Assembly: GCF_000801105.2 (NCBI RefSeq)
Contig: NC_079516.1
Coordinates: 50,823,265-50,887,264, forward strand
DNA from: Raphanus sativus
Taxonomy: Eukaryota; Streptophyta; Magnoliopsida; Brassicales; Brassicaceae
Reading direction: 5' to 3'
DNA length: 64,000 bases
Every line of letters begins with the position of its first letter. The stretch's first letter is position 1. The notes under the pieces are model-generated. The model did no database searches, had not been told where the DNA came from, and saw nothing but the letters and a program-made list of their open reading frames with translations. The position numbers and the translations under genes are program-made. Of this stretch, positions 10,212-21,500 are shown piece after piece.

Positions 10212-11776
10212 CTAGATTTTGACCCGCGCGCCCGCGCGGGTTTTTGTTCTTTTTTATAAATCAAATATAATTAGTTATTTTTTCAAATATATTTATATGA
10301 TGTTAGTTTCCATTTAGATTCATATATTCATTTGGATTCAAGTACCCATTTAGATTTGGTTTGGATCTATACGGATTTAGAACTTTTGAGTTTCAAGATT
10401 TCAACCATATTAATGAATTTGTAAATTTTGGTCGAGGTTCAGTTCAGACCCTTCTATGCTTGATTCATGTTCAGATAACCCGTTTAAAATTCATATATAT
10501 TTTAATTTTCTCAAAGTCTAAAACTAAAATTCATGTCATAAGACCTCTAATCATGTACATATGCTTGGATATTCCTAGTATGTGCAATTAAATCGAATCT
10601 ATCAAAAAAAATTATCCATAAAGAAATTCAAAATAATGGTGAATCGCGTAGAAGATACTATGAAAAATTATTGATTAAAGATTGTTAATAGAAAAATTTG
10701 TATATGATTTATAGTTTGTTAATTGCATACCTAGAAATATCATATAAAAGTGTGTACTTTAACAAACCATATTTTTCTTTCTTATGATTGGTCATACTTT
10801 AATCTATACAAACAAAAAAAATCATATAATTTTCTGAGTTAAAAATTTTAAATTATTAATATGATAAAGACATCTTGGAAGATGATGGTAAGTGAACAAC
10901 ATGAAAATATTTTAATCCGAGGACAATAAGATGTTCTCAAGTTGAATTTTAGCTAACTGAATATTTGATAATTTTATTCTTTAAGGGTAACATACATATA
11001 CGCAACGTTGGAGAAATCCACAGACGTAACACATGTCGTTGGACGTCGAATCCATAGACGTAACGTTGGAGAAATCCATAGACGTAACACATGCCGTTGG
11101 ATGTCGAATCGGTTAATTGCATATGTATACATGTTTGTTATTTGCTTATATATTTGTGTTGTGACATAGCCTAGTGTTTAGAGCCTTTTAATAAAACGCA
11201 CAAACCCGGGTTCGAGGACCTGTAGGCGCTGGTTTACAATTTTTTAAAAAATTAGGTTAAATAATGAAATTACGAAATTAGCCTTGTCTTCAACCTCCCA
11301 CTAAGATTTGTCTGCAACCTCCAGCCGTTTTTAAAATGAAATCCTTGATTTCACAGAATTGTTTCATTGTTCTTGTAATTTTTAATGGGATACATCAAAT
11401 CTAAGATATATATGCGATTTTTAACATAAAAATCATGAATATTTTGAATTTTGTTCATCTTCGATTTATTGGTCGATTATCATCACTCCTCCATGGATGT
11501 AGTCCGATTCGAACAGTGAAATACAGCAGTCTACGGCATGAACCACAGATTGGATATGTATAGATTATTCAAATTTTATAAAAAGTTATGATAAGTTAAG
11601 GTTAATGATAATTGCTTAAATACGTAAACTAAATTGAGATGGTTTGAGATGGTTCGATTAAAATAATTAAATATGGATGGTTTAAATCATTGGTTTAAAT
11701 CAGTGGCATATCATTGTAATTTTTGTGCAAAACTCTGGTGTAAGTACTATTTGTACTTCAATTTTAATAGATTAGA
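10212..11776 (-). mobile_element. Nonautonomous Helitron, 1.57 kb, both ends recognisable
   Basis: In minus orientation the element starts TCTAATCTATTAAAATTG at 11776 (host A is the complement of T11777). It ends with a GC-rich hairpin (10223-10240, CCCGCGCG/CGCGCGGG type) and GTCAAAATCTAG at 10212-10215. There is no target duplication, as expected for Helitrons. It contains no Rep/helicase frame. A 58-bp imperfect tandem duplication (units starting 11004 and 11062) lies inside. Confidence 0.75.
11004..11109. repeat. 58-bp imperfect tandem duplication inside a Helitron
   Basis: The unit beginning AACGTTGGAGAAATCCA at 11004 repeats at 11062 with a handful of substitutions. Both copies contain GACGTAACACATG. 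Confidence 0.8.
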
Positions 11777-12898
11777 TGGGGAGGTTCCGATGGTGATACC
11801 CAGGCCTATTGGTCACTACGATTTAATATTTTGAGAATCTGGAACAATGTGAAATGTCAAAACTCAAAAGTAAACATATTCTATTCACGTAAAAAAATAT
11901 GTGAAATACGAATTTGGATATGATTAATATTTCGGAAGGAGATTCATTTGTTGAAAATATGTTTGATGTATTAAAAATGAGTTAGTTTAATGAATTCTAT
12001 ATTAAACTTTTGCACTTTTGCTAGATTATACGTTTATTCTTTGACAAGACAGATTTTCAAATGTTTTAAAATGTTAATGATAATCAGGATTCTGGATTAA
12101 AGCTAAGCATCAGCTTAAATTATTTATAAAATTTTGCAGAATCAAGATTCTGCAATTAAGTACTAGTTTATGGATAACTTTTGTTTTAAATAGCCAACAA
12201 CTACATAGAACCAGACTTAACTGTAATTAAAATCAGCAAATTTAGAAAACAAACCGTTTATTATTATGATGTCAAATGGAAGTACAGTTATTTATCCAGC
12301 TGAGGCATCACACCGGTAAATTTCATTGAGCATCCTAAACCGACCGGTAACTTCACAATGATCATTTATCCGGTCCCTTTTGACCTATGATTCGTCATTG
12401 GTAGATATTAAATACAGCTATATATAGTAACAAATTACATTATACTACAAGTTTGGTGAATGGTATAGCAAATGTTTTAACATAATAATAGCCAATAATG
12501 CTTATTGCTTGCCGACATATACACTGCTTCAATCGCGCTTCTTGGGACCAATGCAACAACACCAACACTAAATCACGGATTGCAAAAAGAACCTTTTTCC
12601 TTTTTGATACTCCATAAGGTTACAAAAATAATTGGTATAGGATGCAGGAAAGTTTAACTGCACTGTGAGTTTTGGTATTCAGTTACAGGCTTATTTATTA
12701 AGCCCATGATTATACCGTTGAGATTAGTTTTGGTAAGTATCTATTTTGGTTTATTACCAAGGTAGTTCATTTGTTGAATATTCAATGTATTATACAAGTC
12801 AAAACTCAGTATTATACAAGTCAACGGATGGAGAGTATCTCATTTACTATTTTTTTTTAAAGTAAAATTTGGAATTTATCTTTTCTCTAATCATATTA
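11777..12898. other. Intergenic stretch downstream of the BAHD gene
   Basis: AT-rich DNA including the presumed 3' untranslated region of the BAHD gene near 12840-12898. No other gene or complete element recognised. Confidence 0.4.
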
Positions 12899-14191
12899 TT
12901 AAGCGTTAGGACACGTCAAAAGATTCTCGTAGGAATCAACGGCGCTCGACGGAACAGCGACCATTACTTTAACGGCGTCACTCTGCTCAGGAACCGGAAG
13001 TAACAAACAATAACGGTCGCAGCAAACCGATCCCACGTGAACCGGTTTACCAAACCCGAAATCGAGCCGTTCTAAACCGAGACGTGACCACTGCGACAGT
13101 ATCAAAACTCCGACCGAGTCAGGACAAGCTCTCGCCTTGCTCACAGCTTCCACCACCGATCTGACGTGATCATCGCCGACTCGCTCCTTCGCTTGTCTCA
13201 CTAGCATCGCCGCGTGGCTCAACCCTTTCTCCGTCAAATCTTTCACGGTGGTCTGCGCGCATCCGACGACGAAGGCGTTCCCGTAGAATCCGCTGGGTAG
13301 ACTCGGTTTGACTCGGTCACGAATGTTGATGCTGAACAAAAGCTTAGTGGTTTGGCTCGAGGGCAGGTTCAGTGATCTCGCCCAGCTCCGCCACACATGC
13401 GCAGAGAGCACCTCGAACGACGTGTGCTTAGAAATGGACTCGCTCGCGAGTTTCTTGAGCTGTGTAAGTCTCTGTCTCTCGAACACTACCGACGTCGGAA
13501 CGAGTCTTTCGGCGTTGAACCGGTTTACGAACCCGCATAGATCGGGAACTCGGTTGAACTCGGGGTGGTTTAGCGAGTCACGAACCGGATACGGGTTAAG
13601 CAAGTGGCGATCCCATAGGTGTTTCCGGTTTAACTCGGTCCGACTCAGCGAATCTCTGGATAACTCGGCGAACAAGGTGAGAAACTCGGCGCTTCCGATC
13701 CCGTCGGAGACGCAGTGGTTAACACCGACGGCTAGCGCGGCGGCTCCGTCTCGAAGCCAGGTGAGCTGGACGACGAGAGGTGGAGCACCGGCGAGGACGT
13801 CAACGACGTTGAGGGAGAGGAGCTTTCTCCAGCTAGTCACGTGCCGGGGAGCTCTCTGGAAGTCGAGGCACGTGAGGTGGTCAGCGACGGCTTCGAGAAA
13901 GAGAGCACCTTGGCCACGGCAGTTAACCTCGAGACTTCCGCCGCCGCCGGCGGGTCTCTCGCGGACGCGGCCGGAGAAAGGGAAGTAAGGAACCAGAGCG
14001 CGAGAGAGTGCTGACTTGAGACGGTCCGAGAGAGAAACCGGGTCGGGAACGGGTGAGTAAACGAGGAGGTACTCGATGGTGAAGCGGAGGAAAAGCTGAG
14101 AATCTAAGGCGGAGAGAGACAGAACAGTGGAAGGTGTTTGGTCGGAAGGAGTAATGACTGTGGCTTCTTTCACATGAACCAATGATCCCAT
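12899..14191 (-). CDS. BAHD (HXXXD-type) acyltransferase
   Basis: Single-exon enzyme of 430 residues that by family transfers an acyl group from a CoA thioester to an alcohol or amine acceptor, normally in the cytosol. The catalytic motif HXXXDG is present as HCVSDG (His159, Asp163). The C-terminal structural motif DFGWG appears as DFGFG (about 377-381), one conservative change. The N-terminal VxPSxxTPxxxLxLSxLD pattern is typical of the family. Full length for BAHD enzymes (430-460). Position and similarity suggest the Arabidopsis At2g40230 orthologue; the substrate cannot be read from sequence. Base composition (GC-rich coding) differs from the AT-rich surroundings but is normal for this family. 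A retroposon is inserted about 84 bp upstream of the start codon, just beyond a TATA-like run (14249-14258). Confidence 0.93.
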   Translation of the reverse strand: MGSLVHVKEATVITPSDQTPSTVLSLSALDSQLFLRFTIEYLLVYSPVPDPVSLSDRLKSALSRALVPYFPFSGRVRERPAGGGGSLEVNCRGQGALFLEAVADHLTCLDFQRAPRHVTSWRKLLSLNVVDVLAGAPPLVVQLTWLRDGAAALAVGVNHCVSDGIGSAEFLTLFAELSRDSLSRTELNRKHLWDRHLLNPYPVRDSLNHPEFNRVPDLCGFVNRFNAERLVPTSVVFERQRLTQLKKLASESISKHTSFEVLSAHVWRSWARSLNLPSSQTTKLLFSINIRDRVKPSLPSGFYGNAFVVGCAQTTVKDLTEKGLSHAAMLVRQAKERVGDDHVRSVVEAVSKARACPDSVGVLILSQWSRLGLERLDFGFGKPVHVGSVCCDRYCLLLPVPEQSDAVKVMVAVPSSAVDSYENLLTCPNA

Positions 14192-14274
14192 TATACTTTT
14201 TCTATGATGCTCTGTTTTTTATTTCTAAGGTGGGTCTCTGCGATGTGTTATATATATATGTCTCTGTCTCTGCT

Positions 14275-15132
14275 GACATATATCTTGAGTAAAATAAGAA
14301 AACTTTTCTCTCTCTAGTTTTTTTCCTCTGCCTTCTCTCTACATCTTCTATCGTCGTGAACTCGTCTCCGGCTGGCGGTTCCGGCTTCTCTAGCCGCCGT
14401 CGGTCCGGCTTTCGTCTTAGGCTTTTTTTTTTCTTTGTCTTTTCTTAGCTTACGGCCATGCACCCTCCTTCACGGTGGTGGTCCGTCTTAGGTTTTCCAG
14501 GACACGGCGGCCCATGCTCCGTTTGTCGTCGGCGTACATCTCTGGGGCCGTACCGTTTCTATCTTCGGTATTGGTCGCCGGCTTCTGTCTCCCAAGGAGG
14601 CGTTCGAGCTGAGAGTAGGGTGATTTGGTTTGGTGTTTGGAGGTTGAATTCGGAGGAGTTCTCGGCGGCGCCGATGGAAGCTCTCTGAAGATCGAGCCTA
14701 TGTGCATGCCGACGATTCCTATACCTCTAATATTTGTCGTTGGAGGTGGATTCGGTGGTTTTTGGTCTTGTCCTGGTGATTCCGGTAGTTTGGTTCCGAT
14801 TGATTCAGCGTCGGCCTCTGTTTGGGAAGGAGTTGGTGATGTGAAATTCCGGTGATACGGTTGCGGCCCCGACGGCGAGCTCTAGCCGATCAAGCCGACA
14901 AAGTTATTGCGTCCGACACGCGTCTCCCCGGAGGGTTGTAGATTCAACACATGGGGATGACTTGGGTTGGAGCGGTGGTTTGTTGGGCTCGGGTTTTCCT
15001 GTGGACTTGAGCGGTTTTGTTTGTTTCGTGGACTTTTCGTTTTCTTTTTCAGTTTGTTATGTTAATGGGTCTTATGGGTCTTGTGTAAAACTCCTTTGTT
15101 AATATGAATACTTCAGATGGCAAAAAATAAAA
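14275..15132 (+). mobile_element. Retroposon with 17-bp target duplication upstream of the BAHD gene
   Basis: The 858-bp insert is bounded by a perfect duplication ATGTCTCTGTCTCTGCT (14258-14274 and 15133-15149). Its right end is A-rich (GGCAAAAAATAAAA), marking the 3' side of a retroposed transcript. The left part is pyrimidine-rich followed by GC-rich sequence (CCGGC/GGCGG motifs), resembling the 5' region of a plant LINE. Short frames inside (14458-14855) have no recognisable domain and no reverse transcriptase is seen. It is thus a nonautonomous LINE-mobilised element or a retroposed noncoding transcript. It shares style with the element at 43424-44471. Confidence 0.8.
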
Positions 15133-15149
15133 ATGTCTCTGTCTCTGCT

Positions 15150-16330
15150 ATGTATGCGCTTGTATATTCACGTAGAGAGATATAGTAGGGTAATAATGTA
15201 ATTTATGGCTTCTTTTTAGACATGGTATGTCTTGTGTGTTGTAACCTGCATATGTACTCTTGTTGATGGGAAAGTGTTACAAGTTAACTGGACACAGATA
15301 AACTACTTTTATGGATATTGAAAAGATTTCTACGGATATTTGGCTAATTTGGGGATATTTGCTTGATCCGGAGACATCTTGTATATCAAACTTGATGGAT
15401 AGTATTGTTTTGTGGGTGGTTGATCACGCATATGTATACAGTCTACACGAATCCCCAATAAAGAGGTAAATAAACATATGTACTAACTAATCATGTACAA
15501 GACCATGGACTGCGTCAATGTAAATGCGTTCAGTTTGTTTTAATGGCTGACTAAAAGTGTGTATCTATGCGAAAGTAAAGATGATCGCACACGAACTTTG
15601 TCTTTAGAATAAGAACTGAAGACAATAATATCTAAAAAAGATGAAGAAAAAACCTATTTGGCAATGGTTTGAAAAACAATAATATTCAAAAATTAAGTTG
15701 GTATTTTCATTAGGTGACTTTTCTCTATTCTCCCTTAGTATAAGTAGTTCTTAGTAAATTATCTATTGCAATATTTTTAAAATTTTGAAAAATCTTTAAA
15801 TTGATGTGTTACGGTGTGAAATATAAAAGACTAAAATTGACTGAACATCAAAAGTGTGAAACATTAAAAGTAAATTATTCCTGTACTCACTCAGTAGAAA
15901 CTACCATTGGCCTTGCTTTAATCAACCCATGAAATTACACCTTTCTGTTAAAAATGATTTGGATGTTTTTCTCTTCTTCTTTTTTGGAAATAATCGTGAG
16001 AATAAAATTGGGAGAGATTTATACTCTAAGTCACTTTTTGACTTTAACTACCACAATAAATCACTTTCCTATACTAAGACACTTTCCTCTAAGCGAAGGT
16101 CCAACTAGTTTTGGAATTTCGTTCTGGTTTGAAAAAGCAGTTAGGTCTTGTTTCTGTTTTGAATTTCAATTTTTTTTTTAATATTAAAAAACTGAAAAGG
16201 CGTGAGATATTTTTAGTTTTCCTCCCCACCAGCATCGATATTAGCTCTATTCATAATTCCAGAGGCGGAGGCTTTGTTCCCCCATTAATCGCCGATAAAC
16301 CGTATAGAAAGAAAGAGACTTTGTTTTAGG
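15150..16330. other. Gene-free intergenic stretch
   Basis: AT-rich sequence with no recognisable gene. The right part (15950-16330) may already belong to the transposon-derived composite that follows, but no terminal inverted repeat could be identified. Confidence 0.4.
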
Positions 16331-16570
16331 GTTCCATTTGGCTTATTCCGTTCACAGACCCCCATGAGGAGGAGTGCGCGCCGCCACGACAAAGGTTTGT
16401 CGCAATCGTTGGTTTAATCTATTAGTCTTTAGTCATTTATTGGGTCCTTGAGCGGCGTCATCTTATTTACTCACATTCTCTTCTTCGTTACATCTCTCTG
16501 GAAACGGCTGACGAAATAGTAAGGCGACGAGTTTGTGTGAGAAGATCCGACTGTAACCCAGTGCGTAGAG

Positions 16571-17049
16571 ATGAAGACGAGGCCGCGGCGAGCCGGAAAA
16601 GAACAAGCAGTTGGCGAGCCCATTTACTTGTGTTGGTTTCTCGAAATTCACAAATTTGAATCGTTAGGTTTTTATTTTTTAACGGATTTAGATTTATTTT
16701 GGATGTTTTGTGTTCCTTTGCGGAGAGGGATCCTGGTCCACTCTAATTTTTGAGCTAGGGTTTTTGTCGGGGTTTGATTTTGGGGTTATTGAGGTGTTTT
16801 GGGGTCAAGACTGGCATGCTTTTTTCTGTGTTGTATGGATGATGAACCAGTTTTTTTTATTCTGCAGAGGAGGAAAACCACTCTGATGAACCGGATTCAA
16901 AACTCCCTAGGAGGTTATTTGCTACTAATCATTACCCAAGTCGGCGCTTGAATGTTTACTCGTCGCTGGAGAACCTGCTGGTTATGAGGGATGTACTTAG
17001 AGGTACCCCTGATATGAAGAGGCTGCTGGGTTCATGTTATAATGTATGA
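16571..17049 (+). pseudogene. DUF1985/Ulp1-type transposon gene fragment (Kaonashi-MULE-like)
   Basis: After a plausible acceptor (TTCTGCAG, about 16868) the frame from 16869 encodes a Glu-rich lead followed by PRRLFATNHYPSRRLNVYS and then VLRGTPDMKRLL before a stop at about 17049. This matches the N-terminal signature of the crucifer DUF1985 proteins usually fused to Ulp1-like protease domains and carried by Mutator-like elements. A possible first exon begins with ATG at 16571 (basic MKTRPRRAGKEQ). The rest of DUF1985 and the protease domain are absent, so it is truncated. The family assignment is from memory and would need a profile search. Confidence 0.55.
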
Positions 17050-17079
17050 TAATGTCGAGGCGTACCTATGTACAACTCT

Positions 17080-17660
17080 ATCCTGGCGTCCATATGTACA
17101 GCTACGTCGAATCGTACAAATGTACAACTATATCGAGTCGTACTTTTGTACAACTGTAGACCGAAAAAAGGATATATTCTATTGGCCAAATTGATACGCG
17201 GATATAGCGTTGTAGCTAGGCAAGATAGTTGTAGTTAGGTTGTATTAGAGGAGGCTGGCCTAATGTGAAACGCTTGAGAAATATAAACAAAGTGATTCCT
17301 TCAAACAATAGTGTTTTTGTGTGTTTCGTTTGTATACTGCTGATTTGAATTTATATCTTTTTGGTCAGACGCTTGGGAAATGTAAACAAACATGACATTG
17401 TACATGTATACACAAAAATGACATTGTACATGTAAACAAACATGACATTGTACATGTGTACATGAAATTAAGTGTAGACTTTCTTATAAGTTTGTAGACA
17501 TGTGGACAACAAACAGGACATTGTACATATATACACAAAAATGATAGTGTCCGTGAATACGACAAACAATTATGGTGTTAGCATCTTATAAATTTGTGTA
17601 CATGTAGACCACAAACATAAATTCATACGTGTGTACACAAAAATGCTGATGTCCATATGT
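17080..17660. repeat. Degenerate GTACA-rich minisatellite
   Basis: Short units around the core ACATTGTACATGTA and ATGTACAA recur through this stretch, most regularly at 17390-17460, where AAACATGACATTGTACATGT and close variants follow one another at spacings of about 25-35 bp. Apparent Cys-rich open frames here are by-products of the repeat. Confidence 0.65.
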
Positions 17661-17684
17661 ACAAGTGTACTCGTAGAAGCATGT

Positions 17685-18375
17685 ACGACTTCTGATGACC
17701 AACTCATCAAAACTGTTTGAGTTCAGTTCCACTGATGCACTAGGCTCAGACTTCTTTTCGCTAGATCCTCCTCCAGTTGGCTTACTTTTTCCTTCCAAAC
17801 GGTCACTCAGAAGAGCCTTAATCTGAGAAAAAGTTAATATCAATCAGCATTCCTGAGTGCAAGGACACACGAGTTTGGTATAGAAATGTTATATGTGCAA
17901 AGCAAATTAAACTGACACAATGCCACTTATGGGTCTTCAATTTATATTTACTAAAACAGCTACAAAACCATGAGAAAATATGAAAATGTTCTGCATTTAA
18001 AGATGTTGAGCCCATTTAGATCATCAACTAGTACCTTATGTAACTTGAAATTCACCCAATCATCTCTTAATAAATAGGAAAAAAATAAGTAAATAAGAAT
18101 CAAGAAAGGAACAAAAACCTGCTTGTAAGCAAAATTAGCAATGGATTTAGCATCTCTAGCTCCTTGGTAATCAACAGGAGGATCAACTACAGCTCATAGA
18201 TCACTGTAAAAAATGGATGTTTTACCTTGGATTTGAAGTTAGAAGCAGTGAGCTGAACCACATGAGAGGAAGATCCGTAAAGAGTGTTGGTGATATTGAG
18301 GAATCCGAATAACAGAGAGAGGAATCTGAATAACAGAGAGAGGAATCTGAATAACAGAGAGAGGAGGGTGAGCAA
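17685..18375 (-). pseudogene. Protein disulfide isomerase-like 2 (PDIL2-2/2-3 type) pseudogene
   Basis: Three pieces match plant PDIL2 in order on the minus strand. Piece A (18375..18226) encodes the mature N-terminus LYGSSSHVVQLTASNFKSK, then a GT donor. Piece B (about 18188..18119) encodes PVDYQGARDAKSIANFAYKQ, then a donor. Piece C (17822..17685) encodes IKALLSDRLEGKSKP through SASVELNSNSFDELV, stopping just before the second thioredoxin domain. The exon carrying the first CGHC redox centre is missing between A and B, and everything after C is lost. Introns are kept, so it arose from genomic DNA, not from mRNA. The signal-peptide region is distorted by a 21-bp triplication (18305-18366). 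Nonfunctional as an isomerase. Confidence 0.8.
18305..18366. repeat. 21-bp unit repeated three times
   Basis: The unit GAATAACAGAGAGAGGAATCT recurs in tandem with minor variation in the first part of the PDIL2 pseudogene. It would encode a repeated Leu/Phe-rich heptad on the minus strand. Confidence 0.8.
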
Positions 18376-18599
18376 TGTTTACAGCAGATCTGGTGTTATT
18401 GAGAGCCATGGCGCAAACAGAGTATGCGGTAACGCTTCTTCGTTCTCAATCTCGGACTGAGCACAAATCATCTTCTTCCTTGCTCTCTGTAAGTCAAGCG
18501 CTCTCTCTCACCATTAATTTTTCCGATCTGTCTGAAATACGAGAGAGGAGAGAACTAAAATCAATAGATCAATGGAAACATTTTTTTTTGGTTTTTTGA

Positions 18600-21500
18600 G
18601 ATTCAAAAAGTAAAATTGAAAAAGGCAACGACTTTGGAGGCGCATGGATGAATCTTAAAAAAAAAAAAAAATTAATTAGGTAAATTTGCGAAAGTTAATC
18701 TGGGACATCTATTATTTTTTAAAGATCAATGGCTGAGATAAGAGCCCGCCAATTGTCTTGTTTAGTTAGAGATTCTCATTGGTTGAGAGTTAACTACAAA
18801 AGCTGGTTCATTCGATTCCTAACTGATCTTTAAAGAAAAGTGCTCTAGTATAAGCAAGTGACTTATCTTGATATTTATAACTAGAAAAGTGACCTAGTAT
18901 GTAATTATTTGGTTGTGGTGGCAGTTTAAAGGATGATGTGCCTTGTTTTTTTTTTTTTTTTTGATGATGTGCCTTGTTGTTTGGGCGTTGGCGCATGTGT
19001 CTTCAACAGTGAAAGATTTGGTGCCAAGATTCTCTTGGAATAACTTTATTGGACAGTGACAAAAATATACTCATGGAATATTAAATGAAATATATACCCT
19101 TCCCAAATTATGCAAGCATAAGAGAGAAAAACATCACTGCTTATTTCCTTGGTTTTCTAATTATAGTCATCTTATAGTAATATTTATTATCATAACATGT
19201 GTTATTTGACAAAAGCACATAATTAATTTTGAACATCTAAGTTTTTAATAGACGTAATTTCGTAGCAAGGAATTATTTAAAAAATTATTCAATAAATTCA
19301 GTAATGTTTTTCATAATTAAAAATTCCCATGTAGCTAATGTACTACTATGGAAAATAACCCTAAAAGGAAAACGCAATGCCTCTCTTTTTCTCTCTAGCA
19401 TGAGCCATGTGTTACCGAAAGATCATCGAAGACTTGAACTTTACAAATGGTTAGCATTTGAATCAATATAAATAAACGATATGTGCACTTTTAACTAAAA
19501 TCACATGTATAGATAATTCAAAAGCAACGCCACTTTTATCTGTAAATCTCCTTGAATCACCGTAGTGGTCTTGTCAAGTCTAGCATGGACCCATAAAATA
19601 TTTAACATGGTCACTCGTATAGTGTTATGATATAAAGATTCTTTTTCACTGATGATGAACAGTGTACTTCGGCCCTACAAAATTCCCCCTTGTTATTCAT
19701 ATTCCAAAATGTGATGTGTAGAGTCGAAGATGTACGTATCGATCAAATCTTACTTATCAAAAAAAGTATCGATCAAATCTTACTACGACATGAGTTTCTA
19801 ATAAGAAAGAAGATGAATTGAATCCAGATATCTTATGATGATGTTTATGTATTATTTACATTATAATGTCGTTAGATTATATGCAAGATATTATGTCTAA
19901 TCATCAAAATAAATAATTAAGATGGTGGGACACATTTAACATTCCCATTGAATAAAAGATTAAAGGATGATTCGGCAATCCAGATAAACGGGGTTGAATT
20001 GTTTTGATTCTGTTCATGAAAAGAAATAATGAAGATTTGGGAAGATTTTGTACCAAGAAAAATATGGTTAGAAGATTTGCTTTATGGGGACAAACTAAAA
20101 GGGTGACTTGATATGGTGTGCACATGTTGAGGTAGTCATGTTTTTTTTCGGTTGGGAACACTCAAAGAATCTAGATTCTAGCTAGAGTAAGTCATCTACG
20201 AGCTTTGGTCGTATATATTATAAGAGTAGATGCATGCTGACAAGTGAAAGGCACTTTCCATATAATACACGTCTTGTTCGTGTCGGTAACACCAGTGACA
20301 CGTTAATTAGAAAGAGAAGCGACGCTGAGTGATTAAAATGGAGGTAGAAGTTATGTTTTGTGACTTGTGTCACTCATATTTTTAGAGATGCTATTTTTTC
20401 AAGAAGCCGTCGCTCCTCCTCTTCCACACTTTCACAAGTTGATGTATGTACCGTCGTTTGATTTTGTTGCGCAAAAAGACAAGGGCGTTAAAAGGTTAGA
20501 TGTAGTAGATGCCGTGGAAAGGTTGACACTGATCTGATAATCATAATATTAATGCACATATTGTCCATCCAACAAGAATTAGGTAGGGCCAGGTTTTTAG
20601 CATTGGGAAGTAGCTACCATCCCTTCTCATAAAAATAGATTGATACTTCTAGTTCCGAACTTCCGAATCCGACATACGTTTTGACAACTTGTTAGAATCG
20701 ATTTCCTTTGATATATAACATCGGTAGTACATTATTCTCGTACATGTACTAATATTGTTTGTATTTTTATTAATCAATATTAAGTACTTCGTCATTTCAG
20801 CTAAACATTAATTTAGCCATGAAGAAACATAATGGGTTCCTAGCTTTATTGACCAAAAAGAAATATGATGGCGTCGCATATTAATCGATCAATATCATTC
20901 GATACGGCATAAATATAAAATCACTGTGACCTTTGTTATACATCATGTCATCATATGTGAAACGAAACTAAGCATCCTTTGAAGATGATACTTAAGGATG
21001 ATATACATATAGATGTTTCATGTTTGCATATACAGAGCCCCCACACATACACACATATAATATTTATTTATTTACATTGAGATACAATCAAGGAAGTGAG
21101 AAAGATTTGAGCGTTAACATGTAAAGCCGGTCTGGCGGTCACCGGCTTTTTAATGATTTGGCGATATAATTAATGCTAAGAATGGCTGTAAAGTTGAATC
21201 TATTAAAGAGAGAATTTGTCTTCATGTTTGCCATAGCTTTCATGTGGTCAAAGATTGGTCGGCAGAGACATTTCACTTGCATGGAGACAAATTTATAATG
21301 CGTAAATCTTCCAGTACGTTATGTATAGCATCTTACGTACAAACTGTGTCAAACCTATATAATATGGATTTGAGAAAAAATGAACTTGGATACAAACAAG
21401 AACTGAAGGACTCTTAATTATTCTTTGACAATAGCTAGCTAACAAAGTGAATTGGCAATCTAGTGTAAAAGTGAGGAACAAAGATTGTTGTCGAGCATAT

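Noticed and set aside
13308..13988. 226-codon open frame on plus
   Set aside because: It is antisense to the BAHD coding sequence, whose GC-rich codons suppress stops; no domain is visible.
17365..17565. Cys-rich small open frame on minus, resembling a secreted peptide
   Set aside because: The Cys codons come from the ACATG/GTACA minisatellite; there is no signal peptide or conserved spacing.
18375..18599. 74-codon plus-strand frame beginning MFTADL
   Set aside because: It overlaps the antisense side of the PDIL2 pseudogene flank and has no recognisable domain.
15950..18800. A complete Mutator-like element enclosing the gene fragments
   Set aside because: I could not find matching terminal inverted repeats or a 9-bp duplication, so only the fragments are reported.
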